Shown here: positions 42,862-54,643 of the stretch, piece after piece | Position numbering within the stretch: position 1 is the first letter of the stretch | Layout of the letters: every line of letters starts with the position of its first letter | Source: Mastigamoeba balamuthi | Taxonomy: Eukaryota > Evosea > Mastigamoebida > Mastigamoebidae | Assembly (NCBI GenBank): GCA_902651635.1 | Contig: CACRSC010000005.1 | Coordinates: 518,847-582,846 of the forward strand | Reading direction: 5' to 3' | DNA length: 64,000 nucleotides | Position numbers and translations under genes: made by a program | Notes under the pieces: model-generated | The model's input: the letters and a program-made list of their open reading frames with translations, nothing else | What the model was told of the DNA's origin: nothing | The model's database searches: none

Positions 42862-45050
42862 ATGGCTTGCGAACACTCGCACTATCCTCTTCTCGCGGCT
42901 CTTGTCTGCGTTGCCCTATGTTCGCTCGCAGCCAGCATCACCCCCTTCCACGTTGCTCTGACCTCGTGACCCTCTCCAACAGGTGCTTCGCGAGTCGGGG
43001 CAGAGGTGCCCCAGTTCCTGCTGTACCTCGACAGGACGTTCACTCGGTGCCCCACGGCCCAGGACCACTCCTCGCAGACGGTCTTCCGCTACGTGCTGAC
43101 CGTCTACCACCCGCCCGCCGTCGACTCGATCACGCTGCAGCTTGACCCCAGCTGGCCCACGGACCGCAGGGTCACGTTCGACCCCGAGACCAACATCACG
43201 GGCCTCAGGTTCACCTTCGACCCGCCCGCTCAGCCCGGCACCGACACGCCCTTCAACTTCACCATCCGCGACACCTTCGACAACATGGGCTCCACCTACT
43301 ACAGGTGCGCGGGGGCGCTGCAGTGCACCTGCTGTTTTGGGGCTCTCCGCGAGTCACCGGAAATCCACTTCCGAAAGAGGCTCTGCACCTCTTTTTGTTC
43401 TGATAATCGCGAGAATTGCACACTAATTTACTGCATTGCGTGGGTGCTCGCGGCCTGTCTCCCGGGGAACGCAGCGTCGTGTCGAAGAGCTCGGGCAAGG
43501 CGTACCTGTCGTACATCACGGGGTCGGCGCCGGCGCCGTTTGTGCAGCTGCCCAAGCCGCAGTCGATCAAGCTGAAGATGGACATCTTCGACTTCCCCTC
43601 GGGCCTCTGGAACCCCAACAGGCCCTGGTACGACCAGCTGAAGAAGACCAACCCCGACTTCGAGTACGCGCTGTCGGACGAGAAGAACATCGTGCGGCCG
43701 CAGCTGGGCCCCGACAGGCTGCCCGTGTACTGGTGCCCCTACCCGGGCGGCTGCAAGACGGTCCACAGCAAGGCCACGTTTGACCAGTGGTTCCGCCACA
43801 CGGTCGTCGACGGCGTCGAGGTCAACAAGTACTTCACCAAGGACCTCACCATGACGCTCAACGAGAGGGGCCTCTACGGCTACGACAACCAGGAGTTCTT
43901 CATCGCAGACGGCCTGGGCTTCGGCAACGACGCCACGAGCCCCCCGCACAACTTCGCCTTCTGCATGGCCATCCACACGAGCTTCAACTACATGGGCGGC
44001 GAGGTCTTCAGCTTCACCGGCGACGACGACGTCTGGGTCTTCGTCAACGGCACGCGCGTCATCGACCTCGGCGGCGTGCACTGGCGGGAGAGCGCAAGCT
44101 TCCGGGCGGACGACCTGCACCTCGTGCCCGGCCACTCGTACGACTTCGACTTCTTCTACTGCGAGCGCCACACGTCGCAGTCGACCTTCGCCGCCGAGAC
44201 GTCGCTGCAGCTGTACCAGTGCGAGGGCGTCACGTGCGGCTACTGCAGGGGCCGCTGCAACCAAGACGGGCCCGACAGCGACGGCGACGGCTCGCACGAC
44301 TGCGAGGACCTCTGCCCTCACGACCCCCGCAAGGTCATCCCCGGTAAGTGCGGCTGCGGCTACGACGAGGCCTCGTGTGTGCCCCCGCCTCCCCCTGTGA
44401 CCGCCGTATCGTCATCGTCGTCGTCGGAGCGTCCCGCGTCGTCGAGTGCGATGCCCGAACCTCAGACTGTGCCGTCGTCGTCTTCATCGTCTTCATCGTC
44501 TTCGGCGTCGCAGCGGCGCAGCAGCTCAGGGGCGTCGGGCAGCAACTGGCACGCCGACCCCATTGTGTCCGAGAGTTCCATCTCGGCGGACAAGAGCGAC
44601 AGGAGCGACGCGCCTGCGGCCCAGAAGAGCAGCAGCGAACACTCGGAGTTGTCGTCTGAGCCCGCGGAGAGCTCTGCCAGCGACGCAGTGCCTTCCGGAA
44701 GCTCGAGCTCCACCGCGGACCTCCACGTCATAAGCAGCAGCGACGAGCCTCTCCCTCCTCCGCCGATGTCCTCCAGCAGCGTCACAGAGAATGCGCCGTC
44801 GTCATCGTCGGCACAGAGGATCTCGGGGCAGGTCGGCTCTTCCGACACGAGTAGCGACCGCTCCATGGCGCAGGTCGGCAGCAGTGCAAGCAGGAGCTCC
44901 GCGAGGAGCAGTGCGAGCATAGAGAGCAGGAGCAGGGCAGACACCGGGGTTCCGGACAGCAGCCAGTCAGCCGCGGACTTCTCGTCCGGGGCCACACGTG
45001 CGGCGGCCTCTGCGGCTGCAATAGTGGCCGTCATGGCGCTGCTTCATTGA
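42862..45050 (+). CDS. GPI-anchored fibro-slime domain protein
   Basis: Exons 42862-42919, 42983-43304 and 43475-45050 (phases 1, 2) give 651 residues. A signal peptide (PLLAALVCVALCA) is followed by a beta-rich segment and, from about residue 160, the fibro-slime domain: KMDIFDFPSGLWNPNRPWYD, FHHTV-like FRHTVVDGVEVNKYF, LGFGNDATSPPHNFAFCMAI and FTGDDDVWVFVNG. Then come a Cys/Asp-rich thrombospondin-3-like stretch (CNQDGPDSDGDG..CEDLCP), about 200 residues of poly-Ser linker and a hydrophobic tail (SAAAIVAVMALLH) after a small-residue cleavage site: a GPI signal. Fibro-slime proteins occur in Dictyostelium cell-surface and cell-sorting proteins (PsiF/DicA type). Likely role: cell surface adhesion or signalling. 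Intron 1 is the only tentative junction. Confidence 0.9.
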
Positions 45051-45304
45051 GGTCCAATGGCCTCATCGCAAGTACATCCATGCGCATTGCGCGTGCAGAG
45101 AGAGAACCGATGCGTGGCTAACACGCAACGGAACAAAAAATGAATAAGAGATGAATTCATCCCAATTGCTCATTACTGCCTCAAGCCAAGAATGTGCAAT
45201 TAATACACTTCTAAGACTTAATCAACAAAGGAAGTCGGATCATTTATTTACAGATTTACTATCTCACAGCACTATACATAGGGATTATCTACCACACTCA
45301 AAAC
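45051..45304. other. 3' flank, no gene
   Basis: Convergent 3' ends; AT content rises sharply after 45060. Confidence 0.4.
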
Positions 45305-46629
45305 TCAGCAACTCCTGATGGTGTTCCTGCAGCACAGTGGAATAAGACCAGAATCTGACATCCACGTTGAAGCCACTGGGAAGGCTCCTGGGTGCCCAGC
45401 ATGGGTAGCGTCACCCCACCCAACCAGTTCACGAAGTGATTCTTCCATTGTGTGCACTGACTTTATGGCATTTGCACTCCCCTTAGAAGCTATCAGAAGT
45501 GGATGACTTGCGATTAACTGCACAGTCTGTGCACCCCAGAGTACAACAGAGCTGAATGGAACCCAGTCCTCCAGGGAAGTCACAGCTGGAAGAAGTCTGT
45601 GATAGAGAATTGTCATCTTCGTAGCACACTGTGCCACAGACTGAATGAGAGACTTATCAGAGAAGAAAAGAGAGCTCTGAGGCCTTGTGATCTCTTCAGT
45701 GAGCCTTTGATGCATTTCATGCATCTCCTGTAGGTATCCTACCATTGAAGCAGTCTGGCAGCACTGGTGTTTCTGCACACCATTCATAGATATTTGAGCA
45801 TTCTCTGCCAGCAGTACATTGACATGAATGAGAGCATTCTTCAGACTTTCTATCTCGGTATTCATGTGCACTGTCGAAGATAGGAGCAGAGCAGTTGATC
45901 CATTGACCAGTTTCCATCGAGATGAATCCATCTGTTCCTTATTGAGCCCTTGATGGCGCCTCAGGGCACAGAAGACACCTGAGTCGAACTTCATTAGTTC
46001 CCAAGATGCAGAGCGAACAGTAAGCATAAGATCACTGATCCAGATATTTGCAGAGGATTCCAAATGTTTAGAGGCAGCAGCAGGCATCAGAGAAAAACAC
46101 ATGGTGTGAACAATGGCCTCGAAATTGGTCATACAATCAACAAGAATTGAAGGGTTCTCCCAGTTCCGGATATCTCGCAAAGTTCTCAGAATTGAACACA
46201 GAGTCTTATCAGCAGAGTGAATCTCCTGATAGAGGTCATCCCTGGCAGAATGAGAATAACATTTGGATGTGAACATGCGTGTATTTTGTACTAACTTAGC
46301 CCCGATGGCAATGAACTGCCACCGGAGCTTACTCCAAGTTTTGACTGCATTTCACAATTGGGTCAGTATTAGCATAACAAACTGGCCGCATACCATTTTC
46401 GTCATCAGGTATATTTGCACATGGTGGTTTGGTGATGCAAGCATCATGAAGGAGTGCACCTGGGGCCTCTATGGGATTTCCCTGGACTATGACCAGACAA
46501 TAATCAGTATCTTGTTCATATCGGAGATTGCTATTAAATGTACCTTTGTTCCCATCACCAAGAATGACCACTTTAGACAGTACATCAACTGCAGCAAGCA
46601 TGGCAGTAGCAAAGAGCATGATGTCCCCA
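45305..46629 (-). CDS. Unidentified helical protein, at least two exons
   Basis: On the minus strand exon 46629-46394 joins exon 46344-45305 over a 49-base intron (donor GTATGC, branch CTAATAC/CTGAC, acceptor ATGCAG; phase 1). 425 residues are visible. The first part reads MLFATAMLAAVDVLSKVVIL and DYCLVIVQGNPIEAPGALLH; the long second exon is helical with many Leu, Glu and Gln. An earlier exon must exist, because exon 46629 starts with a split codon after a CCACAG acceptor; candidate sequence lies at 46630-46750. Codon use is AT-richer than in the flanking host genes, so it belongs to the mobile or AT-rich compartment. No family is recognised. Confidence 0.6.
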
Positions 46630-46759
46630 CTGTGGAGCATGTAAGGTGGTGAGGTGGCGGCACAATCGCGCGAATTTATATGCCCTCGAGTATGCCCAAA
46701 TAGATTTTTCGGGACACAATTGAGGAGGTTCATCAAAAAAGGTCCAAAAAGAGCATGGG

Positions 46760-47010
46760 GCATAATTTCTGAGAGTGGGATGAGAGGGCAGCGGACATCG
46801 CATAGAGGAGGTCGGAGAGGCTGGGCAGCATGAGCTTGAGCAAGCCCGAGGCGCAGCTGGCAGTCTGGGTCGTCCCCGACGAGAACGAAGGGCAGGGCGG
46901 GGAAGAAGACACTGAGCACGTGGGCACTGCGGCCTCCTCCGAGGTCGCAGTGGCCGCCAGCGTGACGACAGTGGCGCAGAGGGCGAAGACGAGGATTGTA
47001 GTCCTCATGT
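46760..47010 (-). CDS. 5' part of a secreted protein gene
   Basis: ATG at 47010 (minus strand) opens a signal peptide (RTTILVFALCATVVTLAATA) followed by a short Cys-bearing segment (CASGLLKLMLPSLSDLLY). The GC-rich host composition ends abruptly near 46770, where AT-rich sequence begins in the same reading direction. The gene is probably cut by the AT-rich block or spliced over it. Confidence 0.45.
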
Positions 47011-47485
47011 GGACGTAGCAGGCGTTGGCGTTGAGAAAGGCGGAAACGAAAGTTGGCGTGAATTTGGCTGAGACTCTTAAGCAGGGACTGCTTTTAAAAA
47101 AAGTGAGACAAAAATCGCATCGCGTCTCTGATCCACCGCGCACGTCATTTGGTCGCGTTATACTGCATCGTTCGCCATTGTGTATCTGAACTGCCTGGGG
47201 GGCTAACGTACACCCGTGGTGTCTGGGATCTCTCTCCGCTGCCTCAGCCTGGGTGAGATATTGTGAGAGGCCGCCGCTCGTGCGCAGTGGGATATTGAGC
47301 AAGAGAGACCGCCCTGACGAGGCCGGTGGCATGCGGCACCGCCTCTGGGAGAGCAAGACGCCGGCGGTGCTTCGATATCCAGATTCTTTCTGGATTCCAG
47401 CTGTAGTAGATATTTCTGTGTGTCAATTTACCCGTCGAATCCACAAAGAGGAGCGAGACCCGTCAAGGCAGCGGGCGGGCGAGCC
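47011..47485. other. Divergent promoter interval
   Basis: Between the secreted-protein start (minus) and nibrin (plus). No gene. Confidence 0.45.
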
Positions 47486-49580
47486 ATGTGGGTGCTGCAG
47501 ATCGAGGGCAGCGGCGAGGGCGCCCCGCAGCAGCAGCAGCAGCACGTGCTGGTGGGGGGCCGCGCGTACAGCGTGGGCCGGCGGGGCTGCGACGTCAACG
47601 TGGACGACCGCAGCGTCAGCCGCGCCCACTGCTCCCTCGCCTGCCCCCCCTACGCCCCCGACGACGGCCCCGGCGCCACGTCAACACCAGACGGCGACGA
47701 CGGCGACGGCGTTGGCGGCCCCTGCGTGGCCCTGCGCGACACGTCGCGGTTCGGGACGAGCGTCAACGGCGTCCGCTGCCCCGCGGGCGACGGCGTCGTC
47801 GTCAGCGTGCGTGGCGGCGACGCGCTGCTGCTGGGGGCCTGCAGGGCGCGCCTCCGCCACGTGCGCATCGCGCTGTGCCCCTGCCCCGGGCGCTGCTCCC
47901 CCGCCGACCGCGACGCCTTGCTCCAGCGCGTCACAGGCACGCTGCCCTCTGTGGCCCTCCACTCTGCCCTGCCCCCTCTGTGGCCCCTCTGCCCTCCACT
48001 CTGTCCTGCCCCTCTGTGGCCCCACTGTCCTGCCCCTCCCCCCCTCGCGTGCTCCCTGGCTCGCCCCCTCTGCCCCTCTGGCGCTGCTGCTCTGCTTGTG
48101 TGCCGCTGTGCTGCTGCACTGCGAGGCTCCACCCCCCCCCCCGCATCCCCTAGCGCTGGCGGAGCGGCGGCGTGCTCGCGTGGCTGGGCTGCTGGCCGGA
48201 GCTGCTTGTGGGCTTGCGTGGCTAGACGACTAGCCGGGGCTTGTGGGCTCGCTCTTGCGCGGTGTTGGTTGTCCTGTGCCCCCGCTCCTCGCGTTGCGGC
48301 GACGAGCCACGCGCTGCCTCTCGCCTGGCTGGGTCCCGTGTCCGCGTTGCGTGCTGCTGTGTGGCTGTGCCCTGTCTGTCGTCGGCTGCCTCTCACGCGC
48401 GCCGCCTTGGTGGCCTCGCAGCGGCCGCGGCGTGCCTGGGGAGCGTGACGACGGACGTGTGGCGGATGACGCACCTCGTGGCCACGGAGAAGCAGCTCAG
48501 CACGCGCTTCCTCGTCGCCCTCGCCCGCGGCGTCCCCGTCGTCAGCCCCGCCTGGCTCGACCTCGCCTGCTCGCCCCCCAGCGCCGCCCAGGGCCTCCCC
48601 GACCCCGGCGCCTGCCCCCTCGCCGACGCCGCCAGCGCCCTCGACGTCTTCGACGGCGTCAGCCTCCGCCCCTCGTCGGCCCGCGCCCGCGTGCTCTGCG
48701 GCGTCGCCGTCGTCGTCGTCGACCCGCGGCAGCGCGCACGCACGGCCGAGGTGGTCCGCGCCGCAGGGGGCGAGTGCACCGCGTGGCTCGACGCGGCCGA
48801 GCCGACGCCCGGGGCCCGCACGGCCGGCGGCGCTGTGGCCGCGGTGCTCAACCCCGACGAGGGCTGCGCGCCCGACTGCGAGGAGCGCTACCAGCGGGCG
48901 CTCGCCGCCGGCCTGCCGACGATCGCGGACCAGGACATCGTGCAGGCCGTCCTGCACGGCTGCCCCCTCGTCCTGCGCCACGCGGACGAGCAGCAGCAGC
49001 AGCAGCAGCAGAGCGATGGGGAGCGCACGCAGGGAGACACGCAGGGGCCGCCGCTGGTGGCAGCGCAGGGACAGGCAGTGGCGACGACGCCGGTCAGGGC
49101 GGACGAGGCGGAGGGCTGCAGGTCCGCTGCGCCGGCTGCTGTCGCCACTGCCGCAGCGCTGCCGGATGGTGGGATGGTGGTGGAGCGGGTGCCCCTGCTG
49201 ACAGCTGCCGCCCGCGGCAGCGCTGCGCGGACCCCCAACGCCAAGCGGTTCAGGAAGGCACGCAAGAGCTCCCGGGACGAGCCACGATGCTCCAACGCGA
49301 CTGACACGTGGGGCCATCGCAGAGCGCGGTCATCAAGTGCGCGACGCCCATGAGGCTCGTGGCGGGCGACGCGGCGACAGACGCGAACAACTCGGTCGCG
49401 GTGGCGGCGGACGCGGCCCCTCAGCCGCAGAACAAGAGGGCATCGCCTGCTCCCGCGCAGCAGCAGCAGCAGCAGCAGCAGCAGCGCAGCTCGTTCATCG
49501 AGGACCTGTTGGCCGACGATGATGCCGACGGCGCACCGTTTCTGACGACGCCGCCACCGAGGAAGAAGAGCAGGAACTGA
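47486..49580 (+). CDS. NBN: Nibrin (FHA-BRCT-BRCT DNA repair adaptor)
   Basis: Exons 47486-47936, 48422-49257 and 49323-49580 close in phases 1 and 0: 514 residues. Residues about 20-125 form the FHA domain (YSVGRRGCDVNV, DRSVSRAHCSL, DTSRFGTSVNGVR), which binds phosphothreonine. A BRCT pair follows (about 151-240: VTTDVWRMTHLVATEKQLS; VPVVSPAWLDL; and about 245-350: GVAVVVVDPRQRARTAEVV). Polyglutamine tracts lie in exons 1, 2 and 3. The C-terminus has AKRFRK-SAVI and an acidic FIEDLLADDDADG ending RKKSRN, the places where nibrin binds MRE11 and ATM/Tel1. It recruits MRE11-RAD50 to double-strand breaks in the nucleus. Both introns (47937-48421, 49258-49322) are GC-AG. Confidence 0.88.
47937..48421 (+). 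other. GC-AG intron 1 of nibrin
   Basis: 485 bases, donor GCACGCTG, acceptor CCTCGCAG. Phase 1 closes and joins the FHA end to a BRCT start (AAACLGSVTTDV). The intron is full of GCCCCTCTG-like low-complexity DNA. Confidence 0.75.
49258..49322 (+). other. GC-AG intron 2 of nibrin
   Basis: 65 bases, donor GCACGCAA, branch ACTGAC, acceptor CATCGCAG, phase 0. Confidence 0.8.
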
Positions 49581-51257
49581 GTGGGCGCACACTGCACGGA
49601 CTTGCACAGTCAACTGAATATTCGTGTGCATTTCCCCTCCCATACTCAAATACGAATCAACGACGACAGTTGCACCCGTGCGAGGTCGGGTTTAGTGCCA
49701 TGCAGTGCACTGGCCTGTTCTCCTCACTGATCATAACGATTCTCGAAGATACAGTTCTGAAATCCGTTTTGTTGTGCAATGGCGTTTTTACCTTATTAGA
49801 GCCCCAGAAAATTGCGAATACACAAATCCTCATGATCCAGCTGACAATTAAAATAGGTTGCTTGGCGCGAAAAACCGTTAAGGCGTGGTCTTCCAGAGTC
49901 AAATGACTTTCTTGGATATGCTCATTATTTCTCTCATGATGCTGATGGAACAACAAAAGTCTGAAAAAGCTGAAGAAGATCCAGTGCTGCAAACAGAAAA
50001 AAACCGAGGGCAATTAAGGTTATTAAGGTTATCACTTCAGAAAGTTCCGGATTCATATTTCAATTTATGGTGATAAAGCCGAGTCACTGAGTGTGCATTA
50101 TTTGGCATCGCATACCACGTGGCACACTCATACCCTGACTTTTACTTCAGATATTTGCTACCCTGCCATCAACTAGGAAGGACTGCCCCCCACTAAGTGA
50201 GCCTGGTTTAGTATGAGGCCCCCTTCAGGGTTTTAAGGTGGCCTCCAGCAGGCAATAAGGCACACTGGCAGTTGTCAAATCCTGAAAGTTATAATTATTG
50301 CATTATGGATTATACAAAATAGGTGAAAATACTAAGTAATGATACAGAAGAATGTGCCCTTAGTTATCAGTATGTGGTTGACCGGTCAGTAGAAATAGAA
50401 ACACTGGCAGTAGGATGTGCAGAAGGTGTTGACAAAAATGGTATATTAATAGGGACCCAGTACTGAAAGGAAAAGGAATGGAATGTGCATAGTATAAGGA
50501 AGAAGGTGCATTCAGGAAACAGAGAGAGAAAGGAGTAAGGACAATGGTGCACTATGCACAACTCCCAAGAAGAAGACCATCACAGATAACTTCCTCTGAT
50601 TGATCTTTACAAAGTTCAGTGCTGCAGGGCCCATACGCCAGAACTCTGGTGCAGAGGAAGTCTCGTTAGAGCCAAGAACGTGCTTCGTTGTGATGACACC
50701 GGCACCTGGCGAACCGGCCCTTTGTGCAAGCACATAACCACCGAGGCTCTCAGGTTGGAAGAAATCAGAGATCGTGCAGACAAAGGAAGTGCTAATATTA
50801 GCTTTGTGTGGCCCGCTGACCTGTTGTCTGTCGGTGCACGCACTAATGATGTGTGGGGGAAATTACAGTCTTGCTGCTGGTAATTTGCTTAGCTATTTGT
50901 TCCTCCCTCGGTTGCTGTCACTGCCCAAGTTGCCGGCAACAACCTTGCTCCCGCTGGTTCACTCGAAAGGATGTGTCCTGTGGCCGTGCCCTGGGCCCGT
51001 CCCAGAGGTGTTTCCGTGCCCGTGGCCCTCGCGGTGTCCACGTCCGTCGTCTCTCGCTACTCCCCATTCTCGGTATTGTGTCCCGCCTTCCCTGTGTACA
51101 CTCATCCCAGTGTCCTGTCTGCGCGCGCGATCTGTCCTGATGGCCGCTCTGTCGCCGCGATGTCTCAGGGGCTGAGGTCTGCCCCCACCCCTTCTGGGTG
51201 TTTTTATCCCCCGTGGGTTTCACTCATGACTCAGCTCTTCTGCTGTTGTCATGGCAG
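49581..51257. other. AT-rich interval then 5' region of the first family gene
   Basis: 49650-50900 is AT-rich with no recognisable gene; short frames at 49670-49906 and 49885-50073 lack motifs. 50900-51257 is GC-richer and shares CTCGCTACTCCCxxTTCTC with the regions upstream of the two sister genes. Confidence 0.4.
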
Positions 51258-52190
51258 ATCCGCGTGGCGTGCGACGCACTCTGGATGCGGGAGCAGGGAA
51301 TTGGTGTTGTGGCTATCAGGAGTGCGTGTGCAAGCGCTGTGGTGCGGCTCGAGGGGCAGGAGGGCGGCCAGGGTACGCGCTCCCCCAGCAGTCCCTTGAC
51401 TAGCCCAATTCACACAATTCACGTCAAGTTCATTTCGGCGCCAGACCTGGAGCCCTGCGCCAAGTGCTGCAGGAGGCGCCTCAGGAGGCTGGTCACCATC
51501 GCGGGCAACGCCTCCGAGGAGCCGCGTGCGGGTACCGACGGGAGAGCGCGTGTGTTCGTGTTCGCCCGCTGCAAATCGTACGGCACCCCGCCCCCCCCCC
51601 CCCCACGCGTTTTGGCGTGTTGGGGAAAAACGAAACCCGGTCCACAAAAACCGGTGCCCACCTCCAACACACCCCTCAACTCTCCAACCACCACCCAACG
51701 TGGAACGTATAGAAACTGCAACTCGTCGCGGTTGCACGTGGGAGGGCGCGTGGCGGTCGTGGTGGCGGTCAGGGGTCCGCAGGGGCCCATCGCAGTTGCC
51801 GCCACGGAGCCCCTCGTGCTGGTCTCGAGGTCGACGTACGTCCACAGGCCCCTGCGGAGTCGGACGCAGATCACGTGGGAGGACCACAGCGACGCCTCTG
51901 GCGGGTCGAGCCTGTCAGAGAGCGAGGAGCAGAGCCAGGGGGCCGCGGCCGGAAAGGGAGCCGAGAGCCGCCCGGACGACGGGCAGGCGACGACGGCACC
52001 GGCTGCACTAGGCGATCCAGACGAGCGCGAACCCCGAAAAGCTGTTACTGTCGCTACCGCTGCCATGCCTATGATTGATGGACCCGGGCAGAAGGAGAAG
52101 CTGGCGAGGGAGATTGAGGTTCTCCTGCTGCTCCAGAGGGAGCTTCTCGAGCACATCAGGTCTGTGAAACGTTTTGTGGGCTCGTCCTAG
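51258..52190 (+). CDS. Three-copy family, member 1 (N-terminus unresolved)
   Basis: Exons 51258-51372 (115 bases), 51445-51577 (133) and 51713-52190 join in phases 1 and 2 and stop at TAG: 241 residues visible. Exon b: IRVACDALWMREQGIGVV ... AVVRLEG. Exon c: DLEPCAKCC, a C-x-x-C-C motif, then VFVFARCKS. Exon d: NCNSSRLHVGGRVAVVVAVR, LVLVSRSTYVHR, ITWE, an acidic linker and a C-terminal leucine helix (EIEVLLLLQRELLEHIRSV). The beta-rich middle and terminal helix would suit a DNA- or protein-binding dimer, but I recognise no family. Upstream exon(s) are needed, because exon b follows a GGCAG acceptor. Confidence 0.7.
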   Translation: MRVACDALWMREQGIGVVAIRSACASAVVRLEGQEGGQGTRSPSSPLTSPIHTIHVKFISAPDLEPCAKCCRRRLRRLVTIAGNASEEPRAGTDGRARVFVFARCKSYGTPPPPPPRVLACWGKTKPGPQKPVPTSNTPLNSPTTTQRGTYRNCNSSRLHVGGRVAVVVAVRGPQGPIAVAATEPLVLVSRSTYVHRPLRSRTQITWEDHSDASGGSSLSESEEQSQGAAAGKGAESRPDDGQATTAPAALGDPDEREPRKAVTVATAAMPMIDGPGQKEKLAREIEVLLLLQRELLEHIRSVKRFVGSS

Positions 52191-52309
52191 ATTTTCATCA
52201 CGTCTGTGCTTGATGTATCTGACAAGCCAAGAGCAGCGTAAACACCAGCCCTGTATTTTGGCTTCCTTGGCCGCAAGGAGTTGAATAAAAGAACATGCTG
52301 TTCGTTCTC

Positions 52310-53154
52310 CTAACACAGGAGGTCCATTTGGACTAAACGCTCCAGCTGGCGTACTCTGGCAAGTTGCTCCCCCTGCAGTTGCAACAGCAGAAGCAGCGTC
52401 TGCCTGAGCTCTTCGCTGTTCTGGCTCTGTGGCGCCACCCCGTCATTATCTGATCCTGGCCTGATGACTGCGCCCTCCTCTTGGCCTTGGCAGACTTCCT
52501 CAGCCCCGCCCGGCCTCTCTTGGTCCGCAGCGGCGGGGGAGATGTCGGAGACCTCCTCTTCGTAGTAGACCCACGTGATGCGGGGCGTCCCCCCGAGACG
52601 GTGCGGCTTGTGAACGTACGTCGACCGCGAGACAAGAGAGAGGGGGGCGGAGACCGCCTCCGCCAGAGTCCCCTGCGGGCCTCGCACCGTCACCACGAGC
52701 ACCACGCGCCCTCCAACATGCAGCCGCGACGTGTTGCAGTTACTGGACGCGCGAGTAGCGCCGCGTGTGCAACGTCAGCGAGCGGTGCGCGTGTTGGCAA
52801 ACGAACGTGCTGCAGCGCGGGAACGTGAAGACCCGTTCTCTGTCGTCGCACTCCTCGTGGAACAGGCCCGTGATGGCCACGAGCTTCTTGGGGTGGACTC
52901 CACAACACCGCTTGCATGGCCCCAGGTCTGAGTGTGCGGACATGGCCACGAAAAGGGCAGGGAATATATGTGAGGAACAAAGAGTCGCTTGATGCTGGAA
53001 TTTTCTGTGGGAATACGAAGAGGGGGTGTTGGAGCTCACCGCGGCCGTGCTTGTCGCCCTCCAGTCGTATGGAAGCGTGCTCGCAGGCAGAGATGATGAC
53101 CTCGCTGCCAATGGCGTTGCTGCTCATCCACTGCAGGTCGCACACAACTGCCAC
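52310..53154 (-). CDS. Three-copy family, member 2 (N-terminus unresolved)
   Basis: On the minus strand exons 53154-53040 (115 bases), 52927-52807 (121) and 52742-52310 close in phases 1 and 2, stop TAG: 222 residues visible. It has VAVVCDLQWMSSNAIGSEVI, DLGPCKRCC, RCST, NCNTSRLHVGGRVVLVVTVR, LSLVSRSTYVHKPHR, ITWV and a C-terminal helix LLLLLQLQGEQLARVRQLER. It is convergent with member 1 (120 bases between stops) and splits at the same codons. Donors are GTGAGC and GTTCGT. Confidence 0.7.
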
Positions 53155-54643
53155 CTGCCGGAATTCACACTTGGATATCAGCATTCATCCTCAACCGCCA
53201 GACCACTGTGTCGCCCGTCCAGACCAGTGTGTAAGAGAGTTTTGAGCGCGTGCGCGTGAGCCGGTGTGTGCCTGTGTGTGCGACGCAACGGAGAAGTGGG
53301 AGTAGCGAGCAAGGCGGCCGGGCGAGACGAGCAGAGCCACTGGGCTTTCAGCTGAAGTTCTGGGACCCACTGGGCTGCATGGAGTGCATGGGCTCTGCGC
53401 CATCCTATTGCAGTGCGTCGGAGGACTCCAGAGCCGTCGGGCGGGCAACAAACTGGGCAGAGCTGGCGCGACGCAGACGCAGGAGAGGAGTTTGCGAAAG
53501 AAACTGACCTCTCACCGCACTATGCCGCATGCAGAACGCCCTCGAAATACAAACGAAGACAGAACACCGTGGAATACCCGACATCCAGGCTCGGCATATT
53601 CGCGCGGACTGTCACGTGCGGCGACGCTCCGTGGGCGACGTGCAGGCTCCTGTGCTCGTGGGCGGAGGAGGAGAGGACCCCCAGAGCGGCGTTGACCCGG
53701 CCCTCGTCATCGATACTTCGCCCCCTCCGCCCTGCCTTCTTGGGACCTTCTGCACGCCCGGAAAGCAGAGGGACAAAGACATCGGGCATTGCCCCCACAG
53801 GCAACGCGTATTCCCCTTTTCTCTTGAAATGTTCTCCGCGCTGTCGCTGTTTTACGGACGACCGGCCAGCGTATCCTGCGCGGCCGAGGCGCCGGTGGAA
53901 CACCTCCCCGCCTGGCGCCCCACCTGCGCAGCAGAGCGCGCGTTGGGTGTGCGGGCAAAAATGAAAAAAAGAAGCAGTAGGACGGAGTCTGAGTGGCCCG
54001 AAGCCCCCGGGGCACAGCGAGGGCACGCGGCGCCACGGCACAGGCCGCGGGGAGCGCCGCAGGAGCCGAGCAACGAAAGCAGCCACGTGGGAAATGGCTG
54101 CCTGGCGCACCCCCGTGCACATGGCGAGAGGCCCAGAGGCGAAGCCCCAACGCACACCGAGTCAATTGATGCCACGACCCCCTTCGCTCTGCCGTACATT
54201 GTCCCAGGAGCGCCAGGAATGCCGGTCTCCAAGACCTCGATGCACTACGGTTGAAAAAGAGTGTCTGGAGGCGCCAGAGGGGTGCAGGCGAGTTCGGGGA
54301 TTTCGCTCTGCCCTCCCCCCCTGCCTGACGGCCCTTCTTTTACTGGAAGCCTTTGCCCCGTAATTCCGTCCCGGAGGGAGCTCTCGCACCAGCCGTGCCT
54401 GTGCCGCCTGCTGAAGGACAAGGGAGCCCTTAGTGCTGAGTGGATCGGCGCCCGGGACAAATGATGGCTGCCGTTGCTGAGCGAACTGAGCCCATCGCCC
54501 TCCAAGTCTCTGCAAACGTCGTCTCCCGCTTCTCCCGCTTCTCCGTTGCGCTCCCCCCGCCAGTCCCTGCGCCCTCTGCGCTGTTCGCAGTCGCGCAGTG
54601 CACTCAGTTGAGGCGCGGCGCGGGTTCTCTGTGGGATTCCCAG
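53155..54643. other. Divergent interval between members 2 and 3
   Basis: Presumably holds the unresolved first exons and promoters of members 2 and 3. Long frames on both strands (53520-54160) are GC-rich but show no motif and no similarity to each other. A Tyr/Phe-Ser-x-Phe-Ser-like stretch upstream of exon b is shared by all three genes. Confidence 0.4.

Noticed and set aside
47650-49317. 555-codon minus-strand frame opposite nibrin
   Set aside because: Shadow of GC-rich third positions; it spans a nibrin intron and has no motif.
50616-50883. Possible first exon of three-copy family member 1
   Set aside because: Open on both strands, but no similar sequence precedes members 2 or 3.
53520-54254. 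Long overlapping frames between family members 2 and 3
   Set aside because: All frames are GC-rich and open on both strands; none resembles sequence upstream of the sister genes.
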